Below, piece by piece: positions 47,340 to 56,720 of a DNA stretch of 64,000 nt. How positions within the stretch are numbered: the first letter of the stretch is position 1; every line of letters begins with the position of its first letter. Under the pieces are notes generated by a model. That model saw only the letters and a program-made list of their open reading frames with translations, was not told the origin of the DNA and made no database searches. Both the position numbers and the translations under genes were made by a program. This DNA comes from Pseudomonas antarctica (GTDB lineage: Bacteria > Pseudomonadota > Gammaproteobacteria > Pseudomonadales > Pseudomonadaceae): positions 868,001-932,000 of the forward strand of contig NZ_CP015600.1 of the NCBI RefSeq assembly GCF_001647715.1, given 5' to 3'.

Positions 47340-49238
47340 ATGTCGCATCAATCTGATTTGATCAGCGAGGACATTCTCGCCTACCTGGGCCAGCACGAGC
47401 GCAAGGAAATGTTGCGCTTCCTGACCTGCGGCAACGTCGACGACGGCAAGAGCACCCTGATCGGGCGCCTGCTGCACGACTCCAAGATGATCTACGAAGA
47501 TCACCTGGAAGCCATCACCCGCGACTCGAAGAAGTCCGGCACCACCGGTGACGATATCGACCTGGCTTTGCTGGTCGATGGCCTGCAGGCCGAGCGTGAA
47601 CAGGGCATCACCATTGATGTTGCCTACCGCTACTTCTCCACCGCAAAGCGCAAATTCATCATCGCCGACACCCCCGGCCATGAGCAGTACACCCGCAACA
47701 TGGCCACTGGTGCCTCCACCTGTGACCTGGCGATCATCCTGATTGATGCCCGCTACGGTGTGCAGACCCAGACCCGTCGCCACAGCTTTATTGCCTCGTT
47801 GCTGGGTATCAAGCACATCGTGGTGGCCGTCAACAAGATGGACATCAATGGTTTTGACCAAAGCATCTTCGAGCAGATCAAGGCTGATTACCTGAAGTTC
47901 GCCGACGGCATCGCATTCAAGCCGAGCACCATGGCATTCGTGCCGATGTCCGCGCTCAAAGGCGATAACGTGGTGAACAAGAGTGAGCGGTCGCCCTGGT
48001 ACACCGGCCAGTCGCTGATGGAGATTCTCGAAACCGTCGAGATCGCCAACGACCGCAACTACACCGACCTGCGTTTCCCGGTGCAGTACGTCAACCGTCC
48101 GAACCTGAACTTCCGTGGTTTCGCCGGCACCCTGGCCAGCGGCATCGTGCACAAGGGTGACGAAGTCGTGGTGCTGCCGTCGGGCAAGAGCAGCCGCGTC
48201 AAATCCATCGTCACCTTCGACGGTGAGTTGGAACACGCCGGCCCAGGCCAGGCCGTGACCCTGACCATGGAAGACGAAATCGACATCTCCCGTGGCGACC
48301 TGCTGGTTCATGCCGACAACGTGCCGCAAGTGACCGACGCCTTCGACGCCATGCTGGTGTGGATGGCCGAAGAACCGATGCTGCCGGGCAAGAAGTACGA
48401 CATCAAGCGCGCCACCAGCTACGTGCCGGGTTCTATCACCAGCATCGTGCATCGCGTAGACGTGAACACCCTGGCCGAAGGCCCGGCGAGTTCGCTGCAG
48501 TTGAACGAGATTGGTCGCGTCAAGTTCAGCCTCGACGCCGCCATCGCGCTGGACGGCTACGACAGCAACCGCACCACCGGTGCGTTTATTGTCATCGACC
48601 GCTTGACCAACGGCACGGTGGCCGCGGGCATGATCATCGCGCCGCCGGTCAACCATGGCTCGGCCACGCATCACGGCAAGTTGGCCCATGTGGCTACCGA
48701 AGAGCGCGCCCAGCGCTTCGGCCAGCAGCCGGCTACCGTGCTGTTCAGCGGCCTGTCGGGCGCGGGCAAGAGCACCTTGGCCTATGCGGTTGAGCGCAAG
48801 CTGTTCGACATGGGCCGTGCAGTGTTCGTACTGGATGGCCAGAACCTGCGCCACGACCTGAACAAAGGGTTGCCGCAGGACCGTACCGGGCGCACCGAAA
48901 ATTGGCGGCGTGCCGCTCACGTGGCGCGCCAGTTCAACGAGGCCGGCCTGCTGACCCTGGCCGCATTCGTTGCCCCGGATGCCGAGGGCCGCGAACAGGC
49001 CAAGGCGCTGATTGGTGCCGATCGCCTGCTGACGGTTTACGTGCAGGCCTCGCCGTTGGTGTGCGCCGAGCGTGATCCGCAAGGCCTGTACGCTGCCGGT
49101 GGGGATAACATCCCTGGCGAGTCCTTCCCGTATGACGTGCCGTTGAATGCCGACCTGGTCATCGACACCCAGGCACTGTCGCTGGAAGACAGCGTCAAGC
49201 AAGTGCTGGAGCTGTTGCGTCAGCGCGGCGCGATCTAA
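47340..49238 (+). CDS. cysNC: Sulfate adenylyltransferase GTPase / APS kinase fusion
   Basis: This 632-residue bifunctional enzyme couples GTP hydrolysis to APS synthesis and then phosphorylates APS to PAPS. The EF-Tu-like GTPase ([29 protein letters not shown]) covers about residues 25-445. The CysC kinase domain begins at about residue 465 with [13 protein letters not shown]. The fusion is standard in Pseudomonas. The ATG at 47340 follows GGGGC by 8 nt. Confidence 0.97.
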   Translation: MSHQSDLISEDILAYLGQHERKEMLRFLTCGNVDDGKSTLIGRLLHDSKMIYEDHLEAITRDSKKSGTTGDDIDLALLVDGLQAEREQGITIDVAYRYFSTAKRKFIIADTPGHEQYTRNMATGASTCDLAIILIDARYGVQTQTRRHSFIASLLGIKHIVVAVNKMDINGFDQSIFEQIKADYLKFADGIAFKPSTMAFVPMSALKGDNVVNKSERSPWYTGQSLMEILETVEIANDRNYTDLRFPVQYVNRPNLNFRGFAGTLASGIVHKGDEVVVLPSGKSSRVKSIVTFDGELEHAGPGQAVTLTMEDEIDISRGDLLVHADNVPQVTDAFDAMLVWMAEEPMLPGKKYDIKRATSYVPGSITSIVHRVDVNTLAEGPASSLQLNEIGRVKFSLDAAIALDGYDSNRTTGAFIVIDRLTNGTVAAGMIIAPPVNHGSATHHGKLAHVATEERAQRFGQQPATVLFSGLSGAGKSTLAYAVERKLFDMGRAVFVLDGQNLRHDLNKGLPQDRTGRTENWRRAAHVARQFNEAGLLTLAAFVAPDAEGREQAKALIGADRLLTVYVQASPLVCAERDPQGLYAAGGDNIPGESFPYDVPLNADLVIDTQALSLEDSVKQVLELLRQRGAI

Positions 49239-49253
49239 ACCTCGCCGCCACAC

Positions 49254-49291
49254 AAAAGCCCGCCACCGAGCACTCGGTGGCGGGCTTTTTT
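49254..49291 (+). terminator. Terminator of cysDNC
   Basis: AAAAGCCCGCCACCGAG pairs with CTCGGTGGCGGGCTTTTTT across 2 nt, 15 nt after the cysNC stop, and a T run follows. Confidence 0.92.
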
Positions 49292-49319
49292 ACATCGTCT
49301 CAAAAGTGGACTCGGTCAA

Positions 49320-49408
49320 TGTGGGAGCTGGCTTGCCTGCGATGGCGGACTGTCCGTTTATGTTTCCTCGGCTGACCCACCGCTATCGCAGGCAAGCCAG
49401 CTCCCACA
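49320..49408. repeat. REPIN
   Basis: Arms TGTGGGAGCTGGCTTGCCTGCGAT and ATCGCAGGCAAGCCAGCTCCCACA are exact, separated by about 40 nt. The inner sequence differs from the 28667 REPIN (CTGGCTTGCCTGC in place of CGGGCTTGCTCGC), so it belongs to another subtype. Confidence 0.93.
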
Positions 49409-49430
49409 TTAAATTGCATTCACACGTTGA

Positions 49431-50330
49431 TCAGCGACTGCCTGGATAATCTGTGTGAAGCTTGTCTAGAAGCGCATCCTTGTCTTCCCACAGCCGGTTG
49501 ATCCAGCCCTGGAACGCCAACCGATACTCCCCGTCCTGCTCATAATTCTTGCCAATGAACTCGGCAGGGATCTGCACTTCTGCAAACTGCACGACCACGT
49601 CCTTCACATTCCCGCACAGCAAATCCCAGTAACCCGGGCGCCCGGCAGGGTAGTGAATCGTCACGTTCACCAGTGACTTCAACTGCTCGCCCATGGCATC
49701 CAGCACAAACGCGATACCGCCAGCCTTGGGCTTGAGCAGGTAGCGAAACGGCGATTTCTGCTGGGCATGCTTGCCCGGCGTAAACCGAGTGCCTTCGGCA
49801 AAGTTGAAAATCCCCACTGGGTTGTTGCGAAATTTCGCACATGTCTTGCGGGTGGTTTCCAGGTCTTTGCCTTTCTTCTCCGGATGCTTTTCCAAATAGG
49901 CCTTGGTATAGCGCTTCATGAACGGAAAGCCCAACGCCCACCACGCCAGGCCAATCACCGGCACCCAGATCAGTTCCTGCTTGAGGAAGAACTTCAGTGG
50001 GCGAATCCGTCGATTGAGCACGTATTGCAGGACCATGATGTCAACCCAGCTCTGGTGGTTACTGGTCACCAGGTATGAGTGCTGGTAATCAAGGCCCTCA
50101 AGGCCTGTCAGGTGCCAGCGGGTGCGCCGCACCAGGTTCATCCAGCCCTTGTTGTTGGTCACCCAGGCTTCATGGGTGTGGTTCATCAGCCATTCGCTAA
50201 AGCGTTTGGCAAACGGCAGTGCCTTGAACAGCGCGACAATAAACAGGAACGAGCACAGCAGGATCGTGTTCAGCGCCAGCAGCAGCGAAGCAATTACCCC
50301 GCGCACGGCGGCAGGTAGAAAATCCAGCAT
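49431..50330 (-). CDS. PlsC-like acyltransferase
   Basis: This 299-residue membrane acyltransferase has an N-terminal helix (VIASLLLALNTILLCSFLF), the catalytic NHQSWVD (H-x4-D block) near residue 91 and an FAEGTRFTPG substrate block near 178. It resembles the YihG group of lysophospholipid acyltransferases. The ATG follows the pta stop directly (TAAATG), so it is translationally linked to pta. The lipid substrate is not defined. Confidence 0.92.
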   Translation of the reverse strand: MLDFLPAAVRGVIASLLLALNTILLCSFLFIVALFKALPFAKRFSEWLMNHTHEAWVTNNKGWMNLVRRTRWHLTGLEGLDYQHSYLVTSNHQSWVDIMVLQYVLNRRIRPLKFFLKQELIWVPVIGLAWWALGFPFMKRYTKAYLEKHPEKKGKDLETTRKTCAKFRNNPVGIFNFAEGTRFTPGKHAQQKSPFRYLLKPKAGGIAFVLDAMGEQLKSLVNVTIHYPAGRPGYWDLLCGNVKDVVVQFAEVQIPAEFIGKNYEQDGEYRLAFQGWINRLWEDKDALLDKLHTDYPGSR

Positions 50331-52430
50331 TTAGATATCCATAGGTCGGTTGGCGGCTTGAATCGCAGTCAGGGCGATGGTGTACACGATGTCGTCGACC
50401 TGGGCGCCGCGCGGCAGGTCGTTTACCGGCTTGCGCAGGCCTTGCAGCATGGGCCCCAGGCTCACGCAATCGGCACTGCGTTGCACGGCTTTGTGCGTGG
50501 TATTGCCGGTGTTCAGGTCGGGGAACACAAACACCGTGGCTTTGCCGGCGACCTGGCTGTTGGGCGCCAACTGCCGGGCGACGGTTTCGTTGGCGGCGGC
50601 GTCGTATTGCAAGGGCCCGTCGATCAGCAGTGAGCTTTGCTGCTCATGGGCGAGCAGGGTGGCTTCGCGGACTTTCTCCACTTCCTCGCCACTGGCCGAG
50701 TCGCCGCTGGAATAGCTGATCATTGCCACGCGCGGGGTGATACCGAAAGCCGCGGCCGAGTCAGCGCTTTGCAGGGCGATTTCTGCCAGTTCGGCGGCGC
50801 TCGGGTGTGGGTTCATCACGCAGTCGCCATACACCAGCACCTGCTCGGGGAACAACATGAAGAACACCGACGACACCAAGGTGCAGCCCGGCGCCGTTTT
50901 AATCAGCTGCAGGGCAGGGCGGATGGTGTTGGCGGTGGAGTGGATAACGCCGGAGACCAGGCCGTCCACTTCATCCAGCGCAAGCATCATCGTGGCGATC
51001 ACCACCGTGTCTTCCAGTTGCTGCTCGGCCATCGGCGCATTGAGGCTCTTGCTCTTGCGTAGCGCGACCATCGGTTCGACATACCGCTGGCGAATCAGGT
51101 CCGGGTCGAGAATCTCCAGGCCTTCGGGCAACTCAATGCCGTGGGCGCGGGCAACCGCTTCCACATCGGCCGGCTTGGCCAGCAGCACGCAACGGGCAAT
51201 GCCCCGGGCCTGGCAGATGGCGGCGGCTTGTACGGTCAACGGCTCGCTGCCTTCGGGCAGCACGATGCGTTTGTTGGCCGCCTGGGCGCGCTGGATCAAC
51301 TGATAGCGGAACACCGCTGGCGACAGGCGCATCTCCCGAGGCGTACCGCAGCGTTGGTGCAGCCAGCGCGCATCCAGGTGGCTGGCGACGAAATCGGTGA
51401 TGATCTCCGCACGTTCGCGGTCATCAATCGGGATTTCCTTGTTCAGGCTGTTGAGCTGGTTGGCGGTGTCGTAGGAGCCGGTGCTCACCGACAACACCGG
51501 CAGCCCGGCCTGGAAAGCGCCGCGGCACAGATCCATGATGCGTGGGTCGGGCAGGGTGTCGCTGGTCAGCAGCAAGCCGGCCAGGGGCACACCGTTGATC
51601 GCGGCCAGGCTGACGGCGAGGATGATGTCGTCGCGGTCTCCGGGGGTAACCACCAATACGCCGGGCTTGAGCAGTTCAACGGTGTTACGCATGGTGCGGG
51701 CGCAGATGATGATCTTGGTCATGCGCCGGCTTTCATAGTCGCCGGCGTTGAGAATCTGCGCGCCCATCAGGTCGGCTACGTCGCGGGTGCGCGGCGCATT
51801 GAGTTCGGGCTGGTAGGGAATGCAGCCAAGCAGGCGGAAATCCCCGCTGCGCAACAGCGGCGAATGCTCTTTGAGGCGCGCCGAGAACGCTTCCATGGTT
51901 TCATCGGTGCGCACTTTATTGAGAATCACACCGAGCATTTTCGGGTCTTTAGGGCCGCCGAACAGTTGGGCCTGCAGTTCCACGCGGCCGGAGAGTTCGG
52001 TGAGCACTTCGTTTTCCGGCGCCGAGACCAGGATCACTTCTGCGTCGAGGCTCTTGGCCAGGTGCAGGTTGACCCGCGCCGCATAGCTGGCGCTGCGGGT
52101 CGGCACCATGCCCTCAACGATCAGCACGTCCTTGCCCACAGCGGCTTGCTGATAAAGGGTGATGATTTCTTCGAGCAGTTCGTCGAGCTGGCCGTCGCCG
52201 AGCATCCGCTCCACATGGGCCAGGCCCAGGGGTTGTGGTGGCTTCAGGCCGTGGGTGCGGGCCACCAGCTCGGTGGAGCGTTCGGGGCCGGTGTCGCCCG
52301 GGTGTGGCTGGGCAATGGGTTTGAAGAAGCCGACTTTCAGCCCGGCCCGCTCAAGGGTACGCACCAGCCCAAGGCTGATGGAGGTCAGACCCACACCAAA
52401 ATCGGTGGGCGCGATAAAAAAAGTCTGCAT
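50331..52430 (-). CDS. pta: Phosphate acetyltransferase (long form)
   Basis: This 699-residue enzyme interconverts acetyl-CoA and acetyl phosphate. An N-terminal BioD-like P-loop domain (FIAPTDFGVGLTSIS) is followed by a DRTGG domain (about 215-320) and the catalytic PTA_PTB domain in the C-terminal 330 residues (IVLPEGSEPLTVQAA; MISYSSGDSASG). No acetate kinase gene is adjacent in this window. The acyltransferase follows directly and the DUF3565 gene lies upstream on the same strand. Confidence 0.97.
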   Translation of the reverse strand: MQTFFIAPTDFGVGLTSISLGLVRTLERAGLKVGFFKPIAQPHPGDTGPERSTELVARTHGLKPPQPLGLAHVERMLGDGQLDELLEEIITLYQQAAVGKDVLIVEGMVPTRSASYAARVNLHLAKSLDAEVILVSAPENEVLTELSGRVELQAQLFGGPKDPKMLGVILNKVRTDETMEAFSARLKEHSPLLRSGDFRLLGCIPYQPELNAPRTRDVADLMGAQILNAGDYESRRMTKIIICARTMRNTVELLKPGVLVVTPGDRDDIILAVSLAAINGVPLAGLLLTSDTLPDPRIMDLCRGAFQAGLPVLSVSTGSYDTANQLNSLNKEIPIDDRERAEIITDFVASHLDARWLHQRCGTPREMRLSPAVFRYQLIQRAQAANKRIVLPEGSEPLTVQAAAICQARGIARCVLLAKPADVEAVARAHGIELPEGLEILDPDLIRQRYVEPMVALRKSKSLNAPMAEQQLEDTVVIATMMLALDEVDGLVSGVIHSTANTIRPALQLIKTAPGCTLVSSVFFMLFPEQVLVYGDCVMNPHPSAAELAEIALQSADSAAAFGITPRVAMISYSSGDSASGEEVEKVREATLLAHEQQSSLLIDGPLQYDAAANETVARQLAPNSQVAGKATVFVFPDLNTGNTTHKAVQRSADCVSLGPMLQGLRKPVNDLPRGAQVDDIVYTIALTAIQAANRPMDI

Positions 52431-52509
52431 GCGAATTCTCTGGAGGTGCATGGCTTCGGTGGCGTTCTATGGTTGAGCGCCTACCGGGAATCAGGTACCA
52501 AGGTTATCG

Positions 52510-52746
52510 TTATTCGCGCTTTTGCGCACACCAGCCGCACGCAAAGGGCAGGCCTATTTTTTCAAGGCGCTGCGCAGGGTCGAGCACCCAGGCGCGGGAC
52601 TGCCATGGCGGCTGGTGGCGCAGGTGTTGGGTGTGGCCGCAGGACAGGTCGGCGACCCAGTGCCGGTCGTCGTCCTGGTGGAAACCAATGATGAAGGATG
52701 CCGTTGATCGGTCCCGTCTGTCCGGGTTCTGTTCGCTTTCGGGCAA
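52510..52746 (-). CDS. DUF3565 protein
   Basis: This small protein has the family signature GFHQDDDRHWVADLSCGHTQ and HQPPWQSRAWVLD, with closing FACGWC; Cys/His spacing suggests a zinc site. The start is uncertain: TTG at 52746 (78 residues) avoids overlap, whereas an upstream frame to 52830 would run antisense into slyD. The function is unknown. The gene is leftward with pta and divergent from slyD. Confidence 0.7.
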   Translation of the reverse strand: MPESEQNPDRRDRSTASFIIGFHQDDDRHWVADLSCGHTQHLRHQPPWQSRAWVLDPAQRLEKIGLPFACGWCAQKRE

Positions 52747-52798
52747 ATCCTTGTTTAGACTTGTCCGTTCTTCATTCTTATGCAAAAGGTCTCGCCCC

Positions 52799-53284
52799 AT
52801 GACGATCGCCGCTAACAAGGCTGTCTCCATCGACTATACCCTGACCAACGACGCTGGTGAGGTCATCGACAGCTCCGCCGGCGGCGCGCCGCTGGTCTAC
52901 CTGCAAGGCGCAGGTAACATCATCCCGGGCCTGGAGAAGGCTCTGGAAGGCAAGAACGTCGGTGACGAACTGACTGTCGCCGTAGAACCTGAAGATGCTT
53001 ACGGCGAATACTCCGCCGAACTGGTCAGCACCCTGAGCCGCAGCATGTTCGAAGGCGTCGACGAGCTGGAAGTGGGCATGCAGTTCCACGCTTCCGCGCC
53101 GGATGGCCAAATGCAGATCGTCACCATCCGCGATCTGGACGGCGACGACGTGACTGTCGACGGCAACCACCCTCTGGCTGGCCAGCGCCTGAACTTCCAA
53201 GTGAAGATCGTTGCCATCCGCGACGCTTCCCAGGAAGAAGTGGCTCACGGCCACGTCCATGGTGAAGGCGGTCACCAGCACTGA
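52799..53284 (+). CDS. slyD: FKBP-type peptidyl-prolyl isomerase SlyD
   Basis: This 161-residue cytosolic prolyl isomerase and metallochaperone has the FKBP domain (VSIDYTLTNDAGEVIDSS; NIIPGLEKALEGKNVGD) interrupted by the IF domain (about 70-125). It ends in a short His-rich tail (HGHVHGEGGHQH) able to bind Ni or Zn. The position near pta matches P. aeruginosa. Confidence 0.95.
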   Translation: MTIAANKAVSIDYTLTNDAGEVIDSSAGGAPLVYLQGAGNIIPGLEKALEGKNVGDELTVAVEPEDAYGEYSAELVSTLSRSMFEGVDELEVGMQFHASAPDGQMQIVTIRDLDGDDVTVDGNHPLAGQRLNFQVKIVAIRDASQEEVAHGHVHGEGGHQH

Positions 53285-53307
53285 TTGATGGTTTAATCAG
53301 CTGGTAA

Positions 53308-53342
53308 CAAAAACGCCCCGACTGGTTCGGGGCGTTTTTTTT
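53308..53342 (+). terminator. Terminator of slyD
   Basis: AAAACGCCCCG / CGGGGCGTTTTTTTT with a short loop lies about 25 nt after the slyD stop and ends in eight T residues. Confidence 0.93.
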
Positions 53343-53378
53343 GCTTGAAAATATCTATCTCACACCCCGCAGTCCAAA

Positions 53379-53465
53379 TGTGGGAGCGGGCTTGCCCGCG
53401 ATGGGGGCGTGTCAGCCACCTTATAAGTGATTGATCCACCGCTATCGCGGGCAAGTCCTCCCACA
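53379..53465. repeat. REPIN with damaged right arm
   Basis: The left arm is TGTGGGAGCGGGCTTGCCCGCGAT; the right arm is ATCGCGGGCAAGTCCTCCCACA, two bases short and altered in place of CCCGC. Such erosion suggests it is no longer mobile. Confidence 0.85.
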
Positions 53466-53500
53466 TTTTGAACTGCGCACGCCCTATATCAGGCACAAAC

Positions 53501-53535
53501 AAAAATGCCCCGGACCTTTCGGTACGGGGCATTTC
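53501..53535 (-). terminator. Terminator of rpsT
   Basis: ATGCCCCG / CGGGGCAT stem preceded on the plus strand by AAAAA, which is a T run leftward. It lies about 40 nt after the rpsT stop. Confidence 0.88.
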
Positions 53536-53577
53536 TTAACTGTGACGTAACCTGGGCTACGTTGCAGTTTTTACCAC

Positions 53578-53856
53578 TTAGGCTGCTGCAGCGACGTTCA
53601 GAGCCTTGATGTGGCCATTCAGGCGGCTCTTATGACGAGCGGCCTTGTTCTTGTGGATGATGCCTTTATCAGCCATACGGTCGATAACTGGCACGGCCAG
53701 AACGTAAGCAGCTTGGGCTTTTTCAGCGTCTTTGGTGTCGATGGCTTTAACTACATTCTTGATGTAGGTACGAACCATGGAACGCAGGCTGGCGTTGTGG
53801 CTGCGACGCTTCTCAGCCTGTTTTGCACGTTTTTTGGCGGAAGGTGTGTTGGCCAC
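53578..53856 (-). CDS. rpsT: 30S ribosomal protein S20
   Basis: This 92-residue basic protein of the 30S base has the family start [20 protein letters not shown] and the Lys-rich tail [15 protein letters not shown]. The start codon is GTG with AGGAG 7 nt before; unusual starts are known for rpsT, where they help autoregulation. It has its own promoter and terminator. murJ is divergent. Confidence 0.98.
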   Translation of the reverse strand: MANTPSAKKRAKQAEKRRSHNASLRSMVRTYIKNVVKAIDTKDAEKAQAAYVLAVPVIDRMADKGIIHKNKAARHKSRLNGHIKALNVAAAA

Positions 53857-53909
53857 CGTCGAGCTCCTCGAAAGACTTTTTAGGAAATAGCAAACAAAAT
53901 AGGCCGCGA

Positions 53910-53938
53910 ATCATGCCGATGACTTGATGGGTTGTCAA
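53910..53938 (-). promoter_or_regulatory. rpsT promoter
   Basis: Leftward TTGACA (53933-53938), 17-nt spacer, CATGAT (53910-53915) with a start near 53903, about 45 nt before the GTG. The -35 is perfect and the -10 has 4 of 6 consensus bases. Confidence 0.75.
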
Positions 53939-54109
53939 GGGCGGCTGATGCGAACTGCTGAGTGGTCGATCTGAAGAGGCGGGTGATTTATTTCCGGCGC
54001 TTGACCTGTAAACTCGCGAGCTTTGGCTCTGTGCTGTTGCAGGCGCGCAGTATCGCATAAGTGGGCGCTTTGTTCGCCTGCTCTTTATCTATAGGCGCAA
54101 ACTCTTTCA

Positions 54110-55648
54110 ATGAATCTGCTCAAATCGTTGGCTGCCGTGAGCTCTATCACCATGATTTCCCGGGTTTTGGGGTTCGTGCGTGACACCCTGCTGGCGCGCA
54201 TTTTTGGCGCCAGCATGGCCACGGATGCATTCTTTATTGCCTTTAAACTGCCCAATCTGCTGCGGCGGATCTTCGCGGAGGGCGCTTTTTCTCAAGCTTT
54301 CGTGCCGATCCTGGCCGAGTACAAGACCCAGCAGGGTGAAGAGGCGACCCGCACGTTTATTGCCTATGTGTCGGGCCTGCTGACCCTGGTACTGATGTTG
54401 GTGACCATCGCCGGCATGCTGGCTGCACCCTGGGTGATCTGGGCCACGGCGCCTGGTTTTGCCAACACACCGGAAAAATTCGCGCTGACCACTGATCTGC
54501 TGCGGGTGACCTTCCCCTATATATTGCTGATTTCTCTGTCGTCCCTGGCTGGGGCGATCCTCAATACCTGGAACCGCTTCTCGGTGCCGGCCTTTGTGCC
54601 GACCCTGTTGAACGTCAGCATGATTATTTTCGCGCTGTTCCTCACGCCGTACTTCGACCCGCCGGTAATGGCTCTGGGCTGGGCGGTACTGGCGGGTGGC
54701 CTGGCGCAGTTGCTCTATCAACTGCCGCACCTGAAAAAGATCGGCATGCTCGTACTGCCGCGTCTTAACCTCAAGGACACCGGTGTGTGGCGCGTAATGC
54801 GCAATATGCTGCCGGCGATTCTGGGTGTGTCGGTCAGTCAGATCTCCCTGATCATCAACACCGCGTTTGCCTCGCTGCTGGTCTCCGGTTCGGTGTCGTG
54901 GATGTACTACGCCGATCGCCTGATGGAACTGCCGTCCGGTGTGCTTGGCGTGGCTCTGGGCACGATTTTGCTGCCAACCTTGTCGCGCACCTATGCCAGC
55001 AAGGACCGCCAGGAGTATTCACGCATCCTCGACTGGGGCCTGCGCCTGTGCTTCATGCTGGTGCTGCCATGTTCCCTGGCGTTGGGAATCCTGGCTGAGC
55101 CGCTGACTGTGTCGTTGTTCCAGTATGGCCAGTTCAGTGCGTTTGACGCGTCGATGACCCAGCGCGCGTTGGTCGCCTACTCCGTCGGTTTGCTCGGCAT
55201 TATTGTGATCAAGGTGCTGGCCCCAGGCTTCTACGCACAGCAAAACATCCGCACTCCGGTCAAAATCGCGATTTTCACGCTGATCGTTACCCAGTTGCTC
55301 AATCTGGTGTTTATCGGCCCGTTGGCCCATGCCGGCCTGGCCCTGGCCATCAGCATCGGTGCCTGCATCAACGCCGGCCTGCTGTTTTATCAACTGCGCA
55401 AGCAGCAGATGTATCAGCCGCAGCCGGGCTGGGGGATGTTCGCCCTCAAGCTGCTGGTGGCCGTGGCGGCGATGTCGGCGGTATTGCTGGGCCTGATGCA
55501 CTTCATGCCTGCCTGGGATCAAGGCCATATGCTGGAGCGCTTCATGCGCCTTGGCGTGTTGGTGGTCGCCGGTGTGGTGGTGTACTTCGGGATGTTGCTG
55601 CTGCAAGGCTTTCGCCTGCGGGATTTCAATCGCAAGTCGCTGGGATAG
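54110..55648 (+). CDS. murJ: Lipid II flippase MurJ
   Basis: This 512-residue MOP-superfamily transporter flips lipid II over the inner membrane for peptidoglycan. About fourteen membrane segments are visible, and the N-terminal [18 protein letters not shown] has the conserved Arg/Asp cavity residues. It is followed 120 nt later by ribF and is divergent from rpsT, as in P. aeruginosa. Confidence 0.97.
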   Translation: MNLLKSLAAVSSITMISRVLGFVRDTLLARIFGASMATDAFFIAFKLPNLLRRIFAEGAFSQAFVPILAEYKTQQGEEATRTFIAYVSGLLTLVLMLVTIAGMLAAPWVIWATAPGFANTPEKFALTTDLLRVTFPYILLISLSSLAGAILNTWNRFSVPAFVPTLLNVSMIIFALFLTPYFDPPVMALGWAVLAGGLAQLLYQLPHLKKIGMLVLPRLNLKDTGVWRVMRNMLPAILGVSVSQISLIINTAFASLLVSGSVSWMYYADRLMELPSGVLGVALGTILLPTLSRTYASKDRQEYSRILDWGLRLCFMLVLPCSLALGILAEPLTVSLFQYGQFSAFDASMTQRALVAYSVGLLGIIVIKVLAPGFYAQQNIRTPVKIAIFTLIVTQLLNLVFIGPLAHAGLALAISIGACINAGLLFYQLRKQQMYQPQPGWGMFALKLLVAVAAMSAVLLGLMHFMPAWDQGHMLERFMRLGVLVVAGVVVYFGMLLLQGFRLRDFNRKSLG

Positions 55649-55659
55649 AGAGTTTGCCG

Positions 55660-55681
55660 CGATAAAACGGTTGTTTTATCG
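55660..55681 (+). other. Hairpin after murJ
   Basis: CGATAAAAC and GTTTTATCG make a perfect 9-bp stem with a 4-nt loop 11 nt after the murJ stop. No T run follows, so a weak or Rho-assisted terminator or stabilizing 3' end is possible. Confidence 0.6.
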
Positions 55682-55710
55682 ATTCGACCCCTTTGGCCTG
55701 TTCTGTTGCC

Positions 55711-55739
55711 TGTCGTCCGGGGCCGGGTGTGGTTATAAT
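55711..55739 (+). promoter_or_regulatory. ribF promoter (-10 TATAAT)
   Basis: A perfect TATAAT is at 55734-55739; the best -35 at 17 nt spacing is weak (TGTCGT, 55711-55716). The start would be near 55746, which would make an ATG at 55750 nearly leaderless and favours the ATG at 55768 for ribF. Confidence 0.55.
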
Positions 55740-55767
55740 CGACCACTTTATGAGCAAGAAGCGCGTT

Positions 55768-56706
55768 ATGCAGCTGGTTCGAGGTCTCCACAACCTGCGC
55801 CCCGAGCATCGGGGCTGCGTCGCCACTATTGGCAACTTTGACGGTGTTCACCGTGGCCACCAGGCTATCCTGGGCCGGCTGCGTGAACGTGCGGTTGAGT
55901 TGGGCGTGCCCAGCTGCGTGGTGATTTTTGAACCACAGCCGCGGGAATTCTTTACCCCCGAAACGGCGCCAGCACGTCTGGCCCGCCTGCGGGACAAGCT
56001 GCAACTGCTGGCTGAAGAGGGTGTGGACCGTGTCCTTTGCCTGGCCTTCAACCAGCGCTTGCAAAGCCTCAGCGCCGCCGAGTTCGTCGACCGTATTCTG
56101 GTGGATGGCCTGGGCGTACAGCACCTGGAGGTCGGCGACGACTTCCGTTTCGGTTGCGACCGCGTCGGGGATTTCGACTTCCTGCAGCACGCCGGCGTTA
56201 ATCAAGGTTTTACCGTCGAAGCCGCGCAAACCGTCGAACTGGATGGCCTGCGCGTGAGCAGTACCCAGGTGCGTAACGCCCTGGCCGCTGCCGACTTCGC
56301 CTTGGCCGAGCGCTTGCTCGGTCGCCCGTTCCGCATTGCCGGGCGGGTCCTGCACGGCCAGAAGCTGGCGCGCCAACTGGGCACGCCAACCGCCAACGTG
56401 CAACTCAAGCGCCGTCGTGTGCCACTCACCGGGGTTTACCTGGTGAGTGTCGACATTGATGGTCAATCGTGGCCGGGAGTCGCCAACATAGGCGTCAGGC
56501 CCACGGTTGCAGGTGATGGCAAGGCCCACCTGGAAGTTCACCTTTTGGATTTTGCCGGTGATTTGTATGACCGGCGTTTGACGGTGGTTTTCCACCAGAA
56601 GCTGCGTGAAGAGCAGCGTTTCGCCTCCCTGGAGGCGTTGAAAACGGCGATCAATGCGGATGTCGCCGCCGCCCGTGCACTAGCCGCACCTAGCGCCCAT
56701 CGCTAA
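55768..56706 (+). CDS. ribF: Bifunctional riboflavin kinase / FAD synthetase
   Basis: This 312-residue enzyme makes FMN and FAD. The N-terminal FAD synthetase is a nucleotidyltransferase (ATIGNFDGVHRGHQ, about residue 24) and the C-terminal riboflavin kinase domain contains GTPTANVQL and LTGVYLVSVDIDG. Start 55768 gives the usual MQLVRGLHNLRP; an in-frame ATG at 55750 adds six residues. It leads the ribF-ileS-lspA-fkpB operon. Confidence 0.97.
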   Translation: MQLVRGLHNLRPEHRGCVATIGNFDGVHRGHQAILGRLRERAVELGVPSCVVIFEPQPREFFTPETAPARLARLRDKLQLLAEEGVDRVLCLAFNQRLQSLSAAEFVDRILVDGLGVQHLEVGDDFRFGCDRVGDFDFLQHAGVNQGFTVEAAQTVELDGLRVSSTQVRNALAAADFALAERLLGRPFRIAGRVLHGQKLARQLGTPTANVQLKRRRVPLTGVYLVSVDIDGQSWPGVANIGVRPTVAGDGKAHLEVHLLDFAGDLYDRRLTVVFHQKLREEQRFASLEALKTAINADVAAARALAAPSAHR

Positions 56707-56720
56707 CCGAAGAGCCTTAA

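Noticed and set aside
47334..49253. Open frame of about 640 codons antisense to cysNC
   Set aside because: It is a shadow of cysNC; GTPase and kinase motifs on the sense strand account for the sequence.
52469..52799. N-terminal extension of slyD back to 52469
   Set aside because: The FKBP family start is the ATG at 52799. The extra residues have no family similarity, and the DUF3565 gene accounts for the opposite strand.
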